From Bacteroides faecichinchillae JCM 17102 (GTDB lineage: Bacteria > Bacteroidota > Bacteroidia > Bacteroidales > Bacteroidaceae): 64,000 bases of DNA. A model generated the notes under the pieces. That model had not been told where the DNA came from, ran no database searches, and saw only the letters and a list, made by a program, of their open reading frames with translations. A program made the translations under genes and the position numbers. The stretch lies in the NCBI RefSeq assembly GCF_000614145.1, contig NZ_BAKK01000007.1, positions 62,001 to 126,000 of the forward strand, read 5' to 3'. This document shows, one piece after another, positions 1 to 10,264 of this stretch (its first letter is position 1; each line of letters starts with the position of its first letter).

Positions 1-304
1 CTTTTGTTCCGCTGTATTCATCTGCTACTTTCAGGAAACCTGTAAAACCGATGCTGTCACCGTTTAAAGCTTGTTCAAAAGCATCTTGTTCAAAGTATTC
101 TTGTCCTTTGAAAAGTGCTGCTTGTGCTTTCTCTTCACGTGGCTCTGCATAGAGGTGCTTGTACATGATAAAACCTGCTACGATGATGACTACAGCCGCA
201 ACACCACCGATGATTGCATTTTTGTACTTGATAAGAAATGCTTCCGATTGTGTCAGTGCATCTTCTACGTTCAGATGTTCGTTCTGATTCTTTTGTTCTG
301 CCAT
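1..304 (-). CDS. TPR-type membrane-anchored protein (N-terminal part)
   Basis: Reading leftwards from the ATG at 304, the protein begins MAEQKNQNEHLNVEDALTQS, has a single hydrophobic segment at about residues 29-46 (start AIIGGVAAVV), then a soluble part whose first helices (FKGQEYFEQDAFEQAL) look like tetratricopeptide repeats. The gene runs off the left edge, so only about 101 residues are visible. A short cytoplasmic N-terminus, one TM helix and a TPR-like periplasmic domain fit the YfgM-like / TPR proteins found beside recF in Bacteroides. The function is inferred only from this layout. It is divergent from recF and has its own -7 box at 354-361. Confidence 0.75.
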   Translation of the reverse strand, partial: MAEQKNQNEHLNVEDALTQSEAFLIKYKNAIIGGVAAVVIIVAGFIMYKHLYAEPREEKAQAALFKGQEYFEQDAFEQALNGDSIGFTGFLKVADEYSGTK

Positions 305-353
305 TTTTATATGATTCTTTTTGTTATTATTCGTTGTTTGATAATTCGACTCG

Positions 354-361
354 CAAAATTA
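354..361 (-). promoter_or_regulatory. -7 box for the TPR protein gene
   Basis: On the minus strand this reads TAATTTTG, an exact match to the Bacteroides TAnnTTTG box. It lies 50 bases upstream of the start at 304. No clear TTTG -33 element is seen at 19-21 bp. Confidence 0.5.
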
Positions 362-435
362 GTTTTTTTATATCTACCAACGAAATTTAGAGGCATCTTT
401 TTTTATATTACACTCGAAAACCACGAAAATCTTGC

Positions 436-443
436 TACTTTTG
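436..443 (+). promoter_or_regulatory. -7 box for recF
   Basis: TACTTTTG matches TAnnTTTG. It sits 22 bases before the ATG at 466, which predicts a very short 5' leader and supports 466 rather than the upstream GTG at 457 as the start. Confidence 0.5.
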
Positions 444-465
444 TGAACAAATTAACGTGTGTGCA

Positions 466-1575
466 ATGATACTGAAACGGATATCCATATTAAATTATAA
501 GAACCTGGAACAAGTAGAGTTGGATTTTTCTGCTAAACTGAATTGTTTTTTCGGGCAGAATGGAATGGGGAAGACGAATTTGCTGGATGCTGTCTACTTC
601 TTGTCTTTCTGTAAAAGTTCGGGCAATCCGATTGATTCTCAGAATATTCGTCACGAACAAGATTTTTTTGTGATTCAGGGATTTTATGAGGCGGAGGATG
701 GAACACCGGAAGAAATTTATTGCGGAATGAAACGTCGTTCGAAGAAACAGTTTAAACGTAATAAAAAAGAATATAGTCGTTTCTCCGATCACATTGGTTT
801 TCTTCCATTGGTGATGGTTTCACCTGCTGACTCGGATTTAATCTCAGGAGGAAGTGACGAACGTCGCCGTTTTATGGATGTTGTGATTTCTCAGTATGAT
901 AAGGAATATTTGGATGCTTTAATTCGATACAATAAGGCATTGGCACAACGCAATATCTTGTTGAAAAGTGAGTTCCCGGTGGAGGAAGAATTGTTTCTGG
1001 TATGGGAAGAGATGATGGCGCAAGCTGGTGATATTGTATTTCATAAGCGTGAGGCTTTTATCAGCGAATTTATTCCTATTTTCCAGTCCTTTTATTCTTT
1101 TATTTCTCAAGATAAGGAGCAAGTCGGTCTGACTTATGAGTCGCATGCAAAGGATACCTCATTACTGGAAGTGTTGAAGCAGAGTCGGGAACGGGATAAG
1201 ATTATGGGATTTTCATTGCGTGGCATTCATAAAGATGAATTAAATATGCTTCTGGGTGAGTTTCCTATTAAGAAAGAAGGATCGCAGGGACAGAATAAAA
1301 CTTATCTGGTTGCTCTGAAACTGGCACAATTTGATTTCTTGAAACGTACGGGGAGGACCATACCTCTCTTGTTATTGGATGATATTTTTGATAAGTTGGA
1401 TGCTTCGCGTGTAGAACAGATTGTGAAACTGGTAGCAGGGGATAATTTTGGTCAGATCTTTATTACGGATACTAACAGGGAACATCTGGATCGTATTTTA
1501 TATAAAGTAGGAAGTGATTATAAAATGTTCATTGTAGAACAAGGCGTCATTCGTGAAATGGAGGTGGAACCATGA
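466..1575 (+). CDS. recF: DNA replication/repair protein RecF
   Basis: RecF is an SMC-like ABC ATPase that loads RecA at single-strand gaps together with RecO and RecR. From ATG 466 the protein is 369 residues, the usual RecF length. The Walker A motif GQNGMGKT is at residues 30-37, and the Walker B LLLLDD with following IFDKLD is near residue 302. The N-terminus MILKRISILNYKNLEQVEL is typical of the family. An in-frame GTG at 457 would add three residues but lies closer to the -7 box. The stop overlaps the ATG of the next gene (ATGA), so the two are translationally coupled. Confidence 0.97.
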   Translation: MILKRISILNYKNLEQVELDFSAKLNCFFGQNGMGKTNLLDAVYFLSFCKSSGNPIDSQNIRHEQDFFVIQGFYEAEDGTPEEIYCGMKRRSKKQFKRNKKEYSRFSDHIGFLPLVMVSPADSDLISGGSDERRRFMDVVISQYDKEYLDALIRYNKALAQRNILLKSEFPVEEELFLVWEEMMAQAGDIVFHKREAFISEFIPIFQSFYSFISQDKEQVGLTYESHAKDTSLLEVLKQSRERDKIMGFSLRGIHKDELNMLLGEFPIKKEGSQGQNKTYLVALKLAQFDFLKRTGRTIPLLLLDDIFDKLDASRVEQIVKLVAGDNFGQIFITDTNREHLDRILYKVGSDYKMFIVEQGVIREMEVEP

Positions 1576-1858
1576 AAAGAAATAATGCGGAACAAATTGG
1601 GAAATTGATTCAACAGTTTCTTCGTCAGGAGAGCTTGAATCTCCGCTGAATGAACAACGATTGATGGACGCCTGGCCTCAAGTGTTGGGACCTGCAGCAA
1701 GTTATACCAGCAATCTTTATATCCGTAATCAAACGTTATACGTACATCTGACTTCTGCTGCTCTTCGCCAGGAGTTGTTGATGGGGCGCGAAGTTTTGAT
1801 ACGCACATTGAATAAGAAAGTCGGAGCAACAGTGATTACCAACATTATTTTTCGTTAA
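1572..1858 (+). CDS. DUF721 (DciA-like) protein, frameshifted
   Basis: The ATG at 1572 overlaps the recF stop. The frame MKRNNAEQIGKLIQQFLRQE runs to a premature TGA just after 1640. Restoring one G at about 1637 joins it to the second frame (SPLNEQRLMDAWPQVLG ... NIIFR), giving a protein of about 95 residues. The family is DUF721, related to DciA, a helicase-loading factor in bacteria lacking DnaC/DnaI; the DciA role is an inference. Gene order recF-DUF721 is common in Bacteroidota. The single missing base in a GG pair resembles other lesions in this window and is probably a sequence error. The 3' end overlaps the convergent PHP gene by 14 bases. Confidence 0.8.
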
Positions 1859-2635
1859 GGAAAGGGATTTTATCAATTACTTTCATTCCCAGATTTTGGA
1901 GCGTTTGACGGGCGCGGTCATAATAAACAGGAGTTTCTAAATATTGATAATGATGTGCGTCTACTCCGATAATGGCAGTGCAGCCTTCATGCGTTGCTAC
2001 TTTCCAGAATTCAGGATGAGGGATATTTGTGATGCCGTTTGTCTCATTATAATCTGCGTACCAATGTTATATTCTAATGGCAGATTTAATTGTTTAGCCA
2101 CCCGGCAAATATGTTTGCTAACTAATTTACAATGATGGTCGAATTCGGAATAAGAACGCATGAAAAGATCAGGATGAGCCAGATAGGCAAATAATCCGCT
2201 TTCCATTCCTTCAATAGCACTTTCTTCATAAAGTTCGAGCATCTCTATCGTATCGGTATGGCGACCAAAATAGGGGAATTTCTCGTCTGTATGAAAATGA
2301 TGATTTCCAAAGATGATATAGTCTAATTGGTATTCCTTGATTATACCTTTTAACCAATGTAGGTAGTTAGGAAAGTATTCACATTCCAACCCGATTTTGA
2401 TACTAATCTGATTTTTATATTTCTCTCGCAACAAGCGGAGACTTTCAATGTATTCCGGTAATTCTTCAGGAAGCATGCGGATATCGGATACATAATTTGT
2501 ATCGTACTTCCAAGGGGTGTGATCAGAAAAACCAAGTTCCTTGTAACCACCTTTGATGGCACTTATAATAAAATCTTCATCACTTCCTGTTGCATGATGG
2601 CAGCGGATGGTGTGGGTGTGATAATTTGTTCTCAT
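1845..2635 (-). CDS. PHP-family histidinol-phosphatase, frameshifted
   Basis: The PHP-domain metal phosphoesterase is most like histidinol-phosphatase, the penultimate step of histidine synthesis. The metal-ligand motifs appear in order: NYHTHT at the N-terminus, GFSDH, GLECE, FGNHHF, AHPDLF and, after the lesion, GVDAHH. The first frame (start 2635) loses register near 2062. Adding one G there continues into DYNETNGITNIPHPEFWKV and ends at the TAA at 1845, giving 263 residues, a normal length. PHP phosphatases also act on other phosphates, so the substrate is inferred. The start lies inside the 3' end of the upstream cyclo-ligase gene. Confidence 0.8.
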
Positions 2636-3170
2636 TGTTTGTTATAATAATATCCATTCGGATGTCATGTGGTTCTGCCGGAACTTCTTCTACTAATTGA
2701 AATGGAAAACAGATGCCGGCCTTGTAGGCTGACGGGATTTGCGGCAAAAGACGGTCATAATAACCTTTTCCCCGTCCTAACCGATTTCCTTTCTGATCAA
2801 AGGCTACACCGGGAACGACAATAAGGTCTATAGATTCATAGTCTGTGAATGCTTCACCCACTGGTTCTTTGATACCATAACTACTAATTTGCATATCTTC
2901 GGAGTTAGTATATAACCGCAGTTCCAGCTCATTACCTACAACTACCGGTAGCAGAATCTGTTTTTTATTACTCCACTTCCGGATAAAGTCATGTGTATCT
3001 ACTTCATCATTCAATGAATGATAGAGCAATACGGTTTTTGCCGCTCTGAAAGTCGGATGAGCTTCAAGAGCGGCAAGTATTTTAGCAGAGTGTTGCTTCT
3101 GCATATCTGAAGATTTCAGTTGGATCTTCATGGATGATATATGCATTCGCAGTTCTTTTTTCCTTTCCAT
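2580..3170 (-). CDS. 5-formyltetrahydrofolate cyclo-ligase
   Basis: This enzyme converts 5-formyl-THF to 5,10-methenyl-THF using ATP, recycling folate in the cytoplasm. The glycine-rich motif GRGKGYYDRLL with the preceding VVPGVAFDQKGNRLG is the family signature and binds phosphate. The start MERKKELRMHISSMK is typical. At 196 residues it is slightly long. The last 20 or so residues (NNENKLSHPHHPLPSC) look non-conserved and overlap the PHP gene by 56 bases in another frame. Its 5' end likewise lies 89 bases inside the S41 gene. Either these are real overlaps or small indels removed the original stops. Confidence 0.88.
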   Translation of the reverse strand: MERKKELRMHISSMKIQLKSSDMQKQHSAKILAALEAHPTFRAAKTVLLYHSLNDEVDTHDFIRKWSNKKQILLPVVVGNELELRLYTNSEDMQISSYGIKEPVGEAFTDYESIDLIVVPGVAFDQKGNRLGRGKGYYDRLLPQIPSAYKAGICFPFQLVEEVPAEPHDIRMDIIITNNENKLSHPHHPLPSCNRK

Positions 3171-4830
3171 CGTTTTTATCCTTTGTTACTTCTTCCTCCG
3201 TTGTTTCGGGAGCTTTAGGAAAAGCTTCTCCTTTTTGAAGGATCTCTATTCCTTTATTGACAGTAGCATCTGTCTGATTGAAGTATTTGATATAGGATTC
3301 CAGACCTAACATATTATAAATAATGTTACCGTAAATATTTCTTTCGAGTAACTTATGTGATTTCTGGATTAAGATATTTCTTCTCTTTACTCCTTTGCTT
3401 TCTGCATAATGGATAAATTGTTCTATCAAACCTTGGCGGCGCAAGTAATCCAATAATTCTTCTTCAGTCTCATATTGACTGAGTTTCTGACGATTATTGT
3501 CTGTATATTGGAAAGTGAACTGATTAGTCAGTCCTCGGCTGATAACCGTAGACAGATAAGTCGTAACACCTGTTGTATCTTGAGGAACGAATATATCCGG
3601 CATGATACCGCCACCGCCATATACCGGACGTCCTAAACTGGTGTAATAGAGTTCATTTTCATTTTGCTTGATACTATCACGAGAGAAGAATTCACCATGT
3701 TCGTAACGGTTGTATATATCCAATTCATAGTTCCGGTCTTTGCCGCTTTCATAAGGGCGTTGAATACATCTTCCGGATGGCGTATAATATCGTGCAATAG
3801 TTAAGCGGATGGCAGAGCCGTCACTAAAGTCAATCGGTTGTTGTACAAGACCCTTTCCGAATGAACGACGTCCTACAACTGTTCCGCGGTCATTATCCTG
3901 TATAGCTCCGGTGAAAATTTCACTGGCAGATGCAGAACCTTCGTCAGTTAAAACGATCAGAGGTATCTTCTGGCAACTTCCTGTGCCATTGGCAAATTCT
4001 TCTGCACGAGGATATTTTCTACCCTGAGTATATACAATCAGTTTGCCTTCGGGTAAAAATTCATTCACCATGCGGATGGCAGCTTCCATATATCCTCCAG
4101 TATTGCCACGAAGGTCGATAATCAGACCTTTGCTGTTTTTGTGGTTCAGTTGAGCCAGTGCATTGAGTAATTCAACATGAGTAGTACGTCCGAATTTGCT
4201 GACTTTCACATAACCGATACTATCGTTTAGCATATAAGCTGCATCAACCGTATTTTGAGGAATATCCCCACGTGTGATGGAGAAATCCAATAAGTTTTTC
4301 TCACCCATACGTTTCACGCCCAATTTTACTTGAGAACCTTTCGGGCCTTTCAATGTACGCATGGCGCGTTCATTGGTCACCTGTTTACCAACAAATAAAC
4401 TATCGTCTACCATGATGATACGGTCACCAGCCATCAGTCCTACTTTTTCGGATGGACCACCTTGGATCACAGCATTTACATGGATCGTGTCATTTTGTAT
4501 GGTAAATTGAATACCGATTCCACTAAAACTTCCTTCAAGTTCTGAATTGACTTCTTCCAGATTTTGAGCAGGAATATAAGTTGAATGTGGATCGAGCTCT
4601 GCAAGGATTTGTGGCATCGCTTTTTCCACAAGATCAGCCATGTTTACGGTATCTACGTATTGATCATCTACAATCCGTAACAAGGCATTCAATTTGTTGG
4701 ATGAGCCGTTGATAATACCCAGACGGTTGCCTGCAAAGTGTTTGGCATAAAAAGTACCGATAAGAATCCCGATAACCACGCTGATAGCTATGATGACAGG
4801 TGTAAAACGTGAAGAGTTTTTTGTACTCAT
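3082..4830 (-). CDS. S41 family C-terminal processing peptidase
   Basis: This is a secreted tail-specific protease (CtpA/Prc type). The N-terminus has a signal anchor (residues about 10-30, PVIIAISVVIGILIGTF). A PDZ domain follows at about 85-170 (GIGIQF ... GGPSEKVGLMAGDRI), then the S41 domain with the serine of GSASASEIFTGAIQ near residue 300 and the general-base lysine in GRRSFGKGLVQQ. It probably works in the periplasm on misfolded or signal-bearing proteins. The last 30 residues run into the next gene in another frame, and a stop exists one frame away immediately before the cyclo-ligase ATG, so the C-terminus may be altered by an indel. It is part of a tight leftward gene block. Confidence 0.9.
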   Translation of the reverse strand: MSTKNSSRFTPVIIAISVVIGILIGTFYAKHFAGNRLGIINGSSNKLNALLRIVDDQYVDTVNMADLVEKAMPQILAELDPHSTYIPAQNLEEVNSELEGSFSGIGIQFTIQNDTIHVNAVIQGGPSEKVGLMAGDRIIMVDDSLFVGKQVTNERAMRTLKGPKGSQVKLGVKRMGEKNLLDFSITRGDIPQNTVDAAYMLNDSIGYVKVSKFGRTTHVELLNALAQLNHKNSKGLIIDLRGNTGGYMEAAIRMVNEFLPEGKLIVYTQGRKYPRAEEFANGTGSCQKIPLIVLTDEGSASASEIFTGAIQDNDRGTVVGRRSFGKGLVQQPIDFSDGSAIRLTIARYYTPSGRCIQRPYESGKDRNYELDIYNRYEHGEFFSRDSIKQNENELYYTSLGRPVYGGGGIMPDIFVPQDTTGVTTYLSTVISRGLTNQFTFQYTDNNRQKLSQYETEEELLDYLRRQGLIEQFIHYAESKGVKRRNILIQKSHKLLERNIYGNIIYNMLGLESYIKYFNQTDATVNKGIEILQKGEAFPKAPETTEEEVTKDKNDGKEKRTANAYIIHEDPTEIFRYAEATLC

Positions 4831-4860
4831 GTCTATTCCTTTTTTTAACGTTCTTCTTTA

Positions 4861-5310
4861 TTATTTGTTAGGTGAGGAATGATCGTCCGGTTCTGTATAG
4901 ACAATTTCAATTCCTGCTCGTTTTAATAGTTCTATTCCATCTTCCAGACGGTAGTGCTCTGAGTAAACTACCCTTTTGATTCCTGCCTGAATGATGAGTT
5001 TCGCACATTCAATACATGGTGAGGCAGTTACATACATCGTAGCCCCGTTACTACTGTTGTTAGAGCGGGCTATCTTGGTGATGGCATTTGCTTCAGCGTG
5101 AAGAACATACGGTTTTGTGAGATTGTTTTCGTCTTCGCATACATTTTCGAATCCCGAAGGTGTTCCGTTATATCCATCGGAGATAATCATCTTATCTTTT
5201 ACGATCAATGCTCCTACTTTACGACGCTGACAATATGAGTTTTCTGCCCATATACTGGCCATACGTATGTAACGTTTGTCAAGTTCTGATTGTTTCTTTT
5301 CTGTGTCCAT
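4861..5310 (-). CDS. dCMP deaminase (ComEB-like)
   Basis: Deoxycytidylate deaminase converts dCMP to dUMP for thymidylate synthesis. Of its 149 residues, the zinc site is visible as HAEANAI (His ligand and catalytic Glu) and the PCIECAK cysteine pair, preceded by the RRKVGALIVKD and YNGTPSGF substrate-loop motifs of the dCMP/CMP deaminase family. It sits 30 bases upstream of the S41 gene and 19 bases after the DUF4847-like lipoprotein gene in the same direction, so co-transcription is likely. Confidence 0.92.
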   Translation of the reverse strand: MDTEKKQSELDKRYIRMASIWAENSYCQRRKVGALIVKDKMIISDGYNGTPSGFENVCEDENNLTKPYVLHAEANAITKIARSNNSSNGATMYVTASPCIECAKLIIQAGIKRVVYSEHYRLEDGIELLKRAGIEIVYTEPDDHSSPNK

Positions 5311-5329
5311 CTTGTCGATTCCTTTCTGC

Positions 5330-5818
5330 TTACTTTAACACGCGGAAAAACATGCGGAATGTTCCTTTTGAATTTTTGTAAATAAGATATAGATTGTTCT
5401 CATCTCCTTGATAAGAAGCAGCAGCATTTATTCCTTCCAGAAAGTTCTCAGCAAGTTTATCATTGTCGCTTTGCCCTTTGATAGTAGCATTGAATCCGTT
5501 GTTTTTAGCATTGGCACTCCAGGTACCACTCAGATTGCTGGTGACTGTTGTTCCATTTATTTTTCCTTCAATGACGTCTCCTTCTACTATCCCTTCAAAT
5601 TTGATTGTATAGGTATTGGCTAGATTCAGTTTTTTGATAGTCTCTTCTTTTGAGATTCCCCAAAATGGTTCGTACATTCTGGTTTCCCCTTCTCTGGCTA
5701 TAAAGGACAGTTTCCAGGTTTTTCCTGTGAAGATAGCGGCTACGTCATCTGTGTCATTACAACCAGCAAACAGAGGTAAGAGCATAAACAGGCATACTAT
5801 TTTATATATCACTTTCAT
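5330..5818 (-). CDS. small lipoprotein, DUF4847-like
   Basis: A 162-residue protein with a lipoprotein signal peptide (MKVIYKIVCLFMLLPLFAGC, lipobox LFAGC). The mature part begins with an acidic stretch, then TGKTWKLSFIAREGETRMY, a beta-rich pattern resembling META/lipocalin-like small domains. It resembles the Bacteroides DUF4847 family, whose function is not known; this assignment is from memory of the family and its usual place beside an M3 peptidase. The start is 15 bases after the M3 stop. Confidence 0.7.
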   Translation of the reverse strand: MKVIYKIVCLFMLLPLFAGCNDTDDVAAIFTGKTWKLSFIAREGETRMYEPFWGISKEETIKKLNLANTYTIKFEGIVEGDVIEGKINGTTVTSNLSGTWSANAKNNGFNATIKGQSDNDKLAENFLEGINAAASYQGDENNLYLIYKNSKGTFRMFFRVLK

Positions 5819-5833
5819 ATTTACTGTTTTTAT

Positions 5834-7930
5834 TTATTTGATTCCATTTCTTTTTAATAAGGCATCTATGGTTGGTTCTTGTCCGCGAAAACGTTTGTAA
5901 AGTACCATCGGATGTTCGGTGCCTCCCTTAGAGAGGATGTTCTTGCGGAACGAGTCTGCTACTTCCTGGTTGAATATGCCTTTTTGTTTGAATAGTGAGA
6001 AGGCGTCTGCATCCAAGACTTCAGCCCATTTATAACTGTAGTATCCAGCTGAATATCCTCCGGCAAAGATATGAGAGAATTGAGTACTCATGCAGGCATC
6101 GCTCACAACCGGTAGTATCTGTGCTTTCTTCCAAGCTTCTTGTTCGTATACCCTGACGTCACCTTCGAAAGGGGTGTTGCGGGTATACCATGCCATATCG
6201 AGCAATCCGAAACTGACTTGTCTGAGACAAGCATACGCTGCATTAAAATTAGAGGAGTTTACGATACGTTGTATCAGTTCATCAGGAATTAACTCACCTG
6301 TCTGATAGTGCTTGGCAAATGTATGAAGAAACTCTTTTTCAATGGCAAAGTTTTCCATAATCTGGGAAGGAAGTTCCACAAAATCCCAATATACATTGGT
6401 GCCGCTCAGATTCTGGTAAGTAGAGTTGGCAAACATACCATGCAAACTATGGCCAAACTCATGCAAAAATGTTTCTACTTCATTAAAAGTAAGTAAAGCT
6501 GGTTTATTTGCTGTTGGTTTGGTAAAATTCATTACGACAGAGACGTGTGGACGGCTGTTTTCACCTGTTTTCCGGTCGATCCATTGTTCCTTGTAACTTG
6601 TCATCCAGGCTCCGGCACGTTTTCCAGTACGAGGATGAAAATCCGTGTAAAGAACTGCCAGGTATTTTCCATCTTTATCAAATACTTCGTAAGCTTCCAC
6701 TTCTTCGTGATAAACCGGAATGTCCTGATTCTTTTTAAAGGTGATTCCATATAGCCTCTCAGCTAAACCGAATACTCCCTTTTTCACTTGTTCCAGTTCG
6801 AAATAGGGACGGAGCATCTCTTCATTAAGATTGAATTTCTTGTTTTTTAGTTTGTTTGAATAGTAACTCCAATCCCATGGCATTACAACAAAGTCGTCGC
6901 CTTGTTCCTGACGTGCCAGATCCTGTATCTCTTGGTATTCTTGTTGCGCAGTAGGAGTATAGGCTTCCAATAATTGATTCAATAATTTGTATACAGCATT
7001 ACTGGTTTCTGCCATTCGCTTCTTTAACGTGTAATCTGCATAATTGTCATATCCCAGTAACTGGGCTATTTTCATACGGGTATTCGCTATCTTTCTTACG
7101 ATATCGATATTGTTATATTCGTTATCGTGAGTACATTTGGTATTGTATGCTAAATAAAGTTTGTGACGTAATTCGCGATTGTCAGCATAAGTCATAAAAG
7201 GAACATAGCTCGGGGCATGAAGAGTAAATGCCCATCCTTCCTTTTCTTCACTTTTTGCAGTTTCAGCAGCTGTTTCCATAACAATCTCCGGTAATCCGGC
7301 AAGATCGGCTTTGTTCGTCAGTAACATTTGGTAATGATTGGTTTCTTTCAGGTTATTTTCGCTGAAAGAAAGTGTCAGCATACTCAATTCATTAGTTAAT
7401 TGACGGTATTGTTCGCGGGCTTCACCTTCGAGGTTGGCACCGTGACGTACAAAACTATCGTATATATCATCCAATAAACGGTGTTGTTCCTGTGTCAGTT
7501 GCAAGTCTTCTTTTTGGTTATAGACTTCTTTCAGGCGATCGAATAGCTTTTCGTTTAGCGTGATATTATTGCTGTGCTCACTGAGTAACGGCATCACTTT
7601 TTGTGCCAACGCTTGCAGCTCATCATTCGTTTCTGCGCTGAGCATATTACTGAAAACGGTGGTAACTTTATCCAGCAACTTTCCGGATTGTTCGAAAGCT
7701 TCCACAGTGTTGGCAAAAGTTGCTTTCTCCGGATTCTGAATTATAGCTTCTATTTCCGCCTTTTGCTGATTGATCCCTTCAAGAATAGCAGGTTCGTAAT
7801 GTTCCGTTTGGATACGATCGAACGGCACTGTTTCGTGCGGGGTCTGATATTGTTCGAAGAATGGATTTTGAGCGCTCAATATATTGTTCATGATGCAAAC
7901 TAGTATCAATGTTATTAATATTCTCTCCAT
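5834..7930 (-). CDS. M3 family metallopeptidase (peptidyl-dipeptidase Dcp type)
   Basis: A 698-residue zinc oligopeptidase. The active-site motif HEFGHSLHGMF is near residue 489, with the downstream Glu ligand in the ENFAIEKEFL segment. An N-terminal signal peptide (about residues 1-20, ending LSAQ) indicates export to the periplasm. Length and motifs fit dipeptidyl carboxypeptidase (Dcp), which removes C-terminal dipeptides, rather than the shorter oligopeptidase F group. It heads a leftward block with the lipoprotein, dCMP deaminase and S41 protease genes. A TAnnTTTG match at 7938-7945 lies so close to the ATG that the mRNA would be nearly leaderless. Confidence 0.93.
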   Translation of the reverse strand: MERILITLILVCIMNNILSAQNPFFEQYQTPHETVPFDRIQTEHYEPAILEGINQQKAEIEAIIQNPEKATFANTVEAFEQSGKLLDKVTTVFSNMLSAETNDELQALAQKVMPLLSEHSNNITLNEKLFDRLKEVYNQKEDLQLTQEQHRLLDDIYDSFVRHGANLEGEAREQYRQLTNELSMLTLSFSENNLKETNHYQMLLTNKADLAGLPEIVMETAAETAKSEEKEGWAFTLHAPSYVPFMTYADNRELRHKLYLAYNTKCTHDNEYNNIDIVRKIANTRMKIAQLLGYDNYADYTLKKRMAETSNAVYKLLNQLLEAYTPTAQQEYQEIQDLARQEQGDDFVVMPWDWSYYSNKLKNKKFNLNEEMLRPYFELEQVKKGVFGLAERLYGITFKKNQDIPVYHEEVEAYEVFDKDGKYLAVLYTDFHPRTGKRAGAWMTSYKEQWIDRKTGENSRPHVSVVMNFTKPTANKPALLTFNEVETFLHEFGHSLHGMFANSTYQNLSGTNVYWDFVELPSQIMENFAIEKEFLHTFAKHYQTGELIPDELIQRIVNSSNFNAAYACLRQVSFGLLDMAWYTRNTPFEGDVRVYEQEAWKKAQILPVVSDACMSTQFSHIFAGGYSAGYYSYKWAEVLDADAFSLFKQKGIFNQEVADSFRKNILSKGGTEHPMVLYKRFRGQEPTIDALLKRNGIK

Positions 7931-8007
7931 AAAAACACAAAAATACTAATTTTGTGGGTTATTCAACTGATAATCTCTTGCTTTTTAACAATATATAAAG
8001 TGAAAGA

Positions 8008-8041
8008 TAAAAAAAACCGCTACGGTTTCCCGCAGCGGTTT
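8008..8041 (-). terminator. gapA intrinsic terminator
   Basis: Arms AAACCGCT (8014-8021) and AGCGGTTT (8034-8041) form an 8-bp stem. On the minus strand the stem is followed by a T-run (8008-8016 read as A on the plus strand). It lies just past the gapA stop. Confidence 0.8.
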
Positions 8042-8062
8042 CATATATGTTCAGGCTTCTAA

Positions 8063-9162
<1,100 letters not shown>

Positions 9163-9213
9163 CAAAAATGTTTTTATATTCGCATATTAAATTCACATTA
9201 AATATTGAAAAAG

Positions 9214-9657
9214 ATGGGAAAGAGTAAATTTTTGCAAGACTTTAAAGCGTTTGCTATGAAAGGAAACGTGATTGACATGGCTGTCGGTATCATTATCGGT
9301 GGGGCTTTTGGGAAAATTGTATCGTCGTTGGTGGCTAATATTATCATGCCTCCAATTGGCTTACTAGTTGGTGGTGTGAACTTTACGGACCTGAAATGGG
9401 TATTGAAAGCGGCGAAAGTCGGAGCCGATGGGAAAGAGATTGCTCCTGCTGTAACTTTGGATTACGGGCAATTTTTACAGGCAACTTTTGATTTCCTGAT
9501 TATCGCTTTCTCTATATTTTTATTTATACGTTTGATTACCAACTTGATGGCAAAGAAACGGGAGGAAACTCCGGCTGCTCCTCCGGTGCCGCCGGAACCC
9601 ACTAAAGAAGAGGTATTGTTGACGGAGATTCGTGATTTGCTGAAAGAGAAACGATAA
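9214..9657 (+). CDS. mscL: large-conductance mechanosensitive channel MscL
   Basis: MscL is an inner-membrane channel that opens under hypo-osmotic shock. The start ATG at 9214 gives 147 residues: [22 protein letters not shown]1 with the pore-lining [20 protein letters not shown], a periplasmic loop, TM2 ([15 protein letters not shown]), a proline-rich linker and a charged C-terminal helix [16 protein letters not shown]. An in-frame TTG at 9205 is less likely. It is divergent from gapA and followed by its own terminator. Confidence 0.97.
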   Translation: MGKSKFLQDFKAFAMKGNVIDMAVGIIIGGAFGKIVSSLVANIIMPPIGLLVGGVNFTDLKWVLKAAKVGADGKEIAPAVTLDYGQFLQATFDFLIIAFSIFLFIRLITNLMAKKREETPAAPPVPPEPTKEEVLLTEIRDLLKEKR

Positions 9658-9667
9658 AAGACTAACA

Positions 9668-9720
9668 AAAAATAAGGTCGATTTTACTGTATGTTTTCAG
9701 TAAGTCTGACCTTATTTTGT
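9668..9720 (+). terminator. mscL terminator hairpin
   Basis: AATAAGGTC (9671-9679) pairs with GACCTTATT (9708-9716), with an inner TTACTG/CAGTAA helix, followed by TTTTGTTTA. This long stem lies 10 bases after the mscL stop. Confidence 0.75.
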
Positions 9721-9767
9721 TTATGTATTCTATTCAAGTTACTTTGGAGCTAAAAATAGGAAAAGGT

Positions 9768-10187
9768 CTATTCAGTTTGAGGACAAAACTCCTTTAGCTC
9801 TTTTAGATAGTTATCTTTATTTAATGTCCAATTGTCATTACGATATCTTATTGTTTTATAAAGTATATCTAGGTATTTCTTTTCGTTATTTTTCCCCTTC
9901 TCGTTGAAAAAGCATTTAATAAATATTATTAGGTGGTCTTTTTGCTTTGTAGATGTAAACTCCCGTATAATAAATGTATTTACCCAGATATGTATTTGAT
10001 ATTGGTGCAATAAAAACAATATCTGCATTGAACAGTTTTTTGCATCTTTATCAGTAAATGTTTTTATGCTCTTTTTGATATCAGTGTCCTGATTTTTAGA
10101 GATTATACCTCCTTTGTTAGTTAAACCTAGGGCAGTATTTATGTCATTTATCATTTGGTTTTGGGTTAATGTTTCATCTCTTCTCAT
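9768..10187 (-). CDS. hypothetical protein, 139 aa
   Basis: I do not recognise this protein. It starts MRRDETLTQNQMINDINTAL, is rich in Lys/Asn/Ile and has no signal peptide or clear TM segment. The region is more AT-rich than its neighbours gapA, mscL and guaA. It lies 77 bases downstream of a peptidase-like remnant on the same strand, and the pair may be the leftovers of one acquired gene set. Confidence 0.5.
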   Translation of the reverse strand: MRRDETLTQNQMINDINTALGLTNKGGIISKNQDTDIKKSIKTFTDKDAKNCSMQILFLLHQYQIHIWVNTFIIREFTSTKQKDHLIIFIKCFFNEKGKNNEKKYLDILYKTIRYRNDNWTLNKDNYLKELKEFCPQTE

Positions 10188-10264
10188 TTTATGCCGATAG
10201 TAATAATGTAATGAGAGAAAGAATGAATAAATGTATACTTCTTCGTTTTTTCATATTATTGATG

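Noticed and set aside
71-469. 132-codon open frame on the plus strand
   Set aside because: It covers the antisense of the TPR protein gene and the promoter region; the residue composition is unlike a protein and recF starts at its end.
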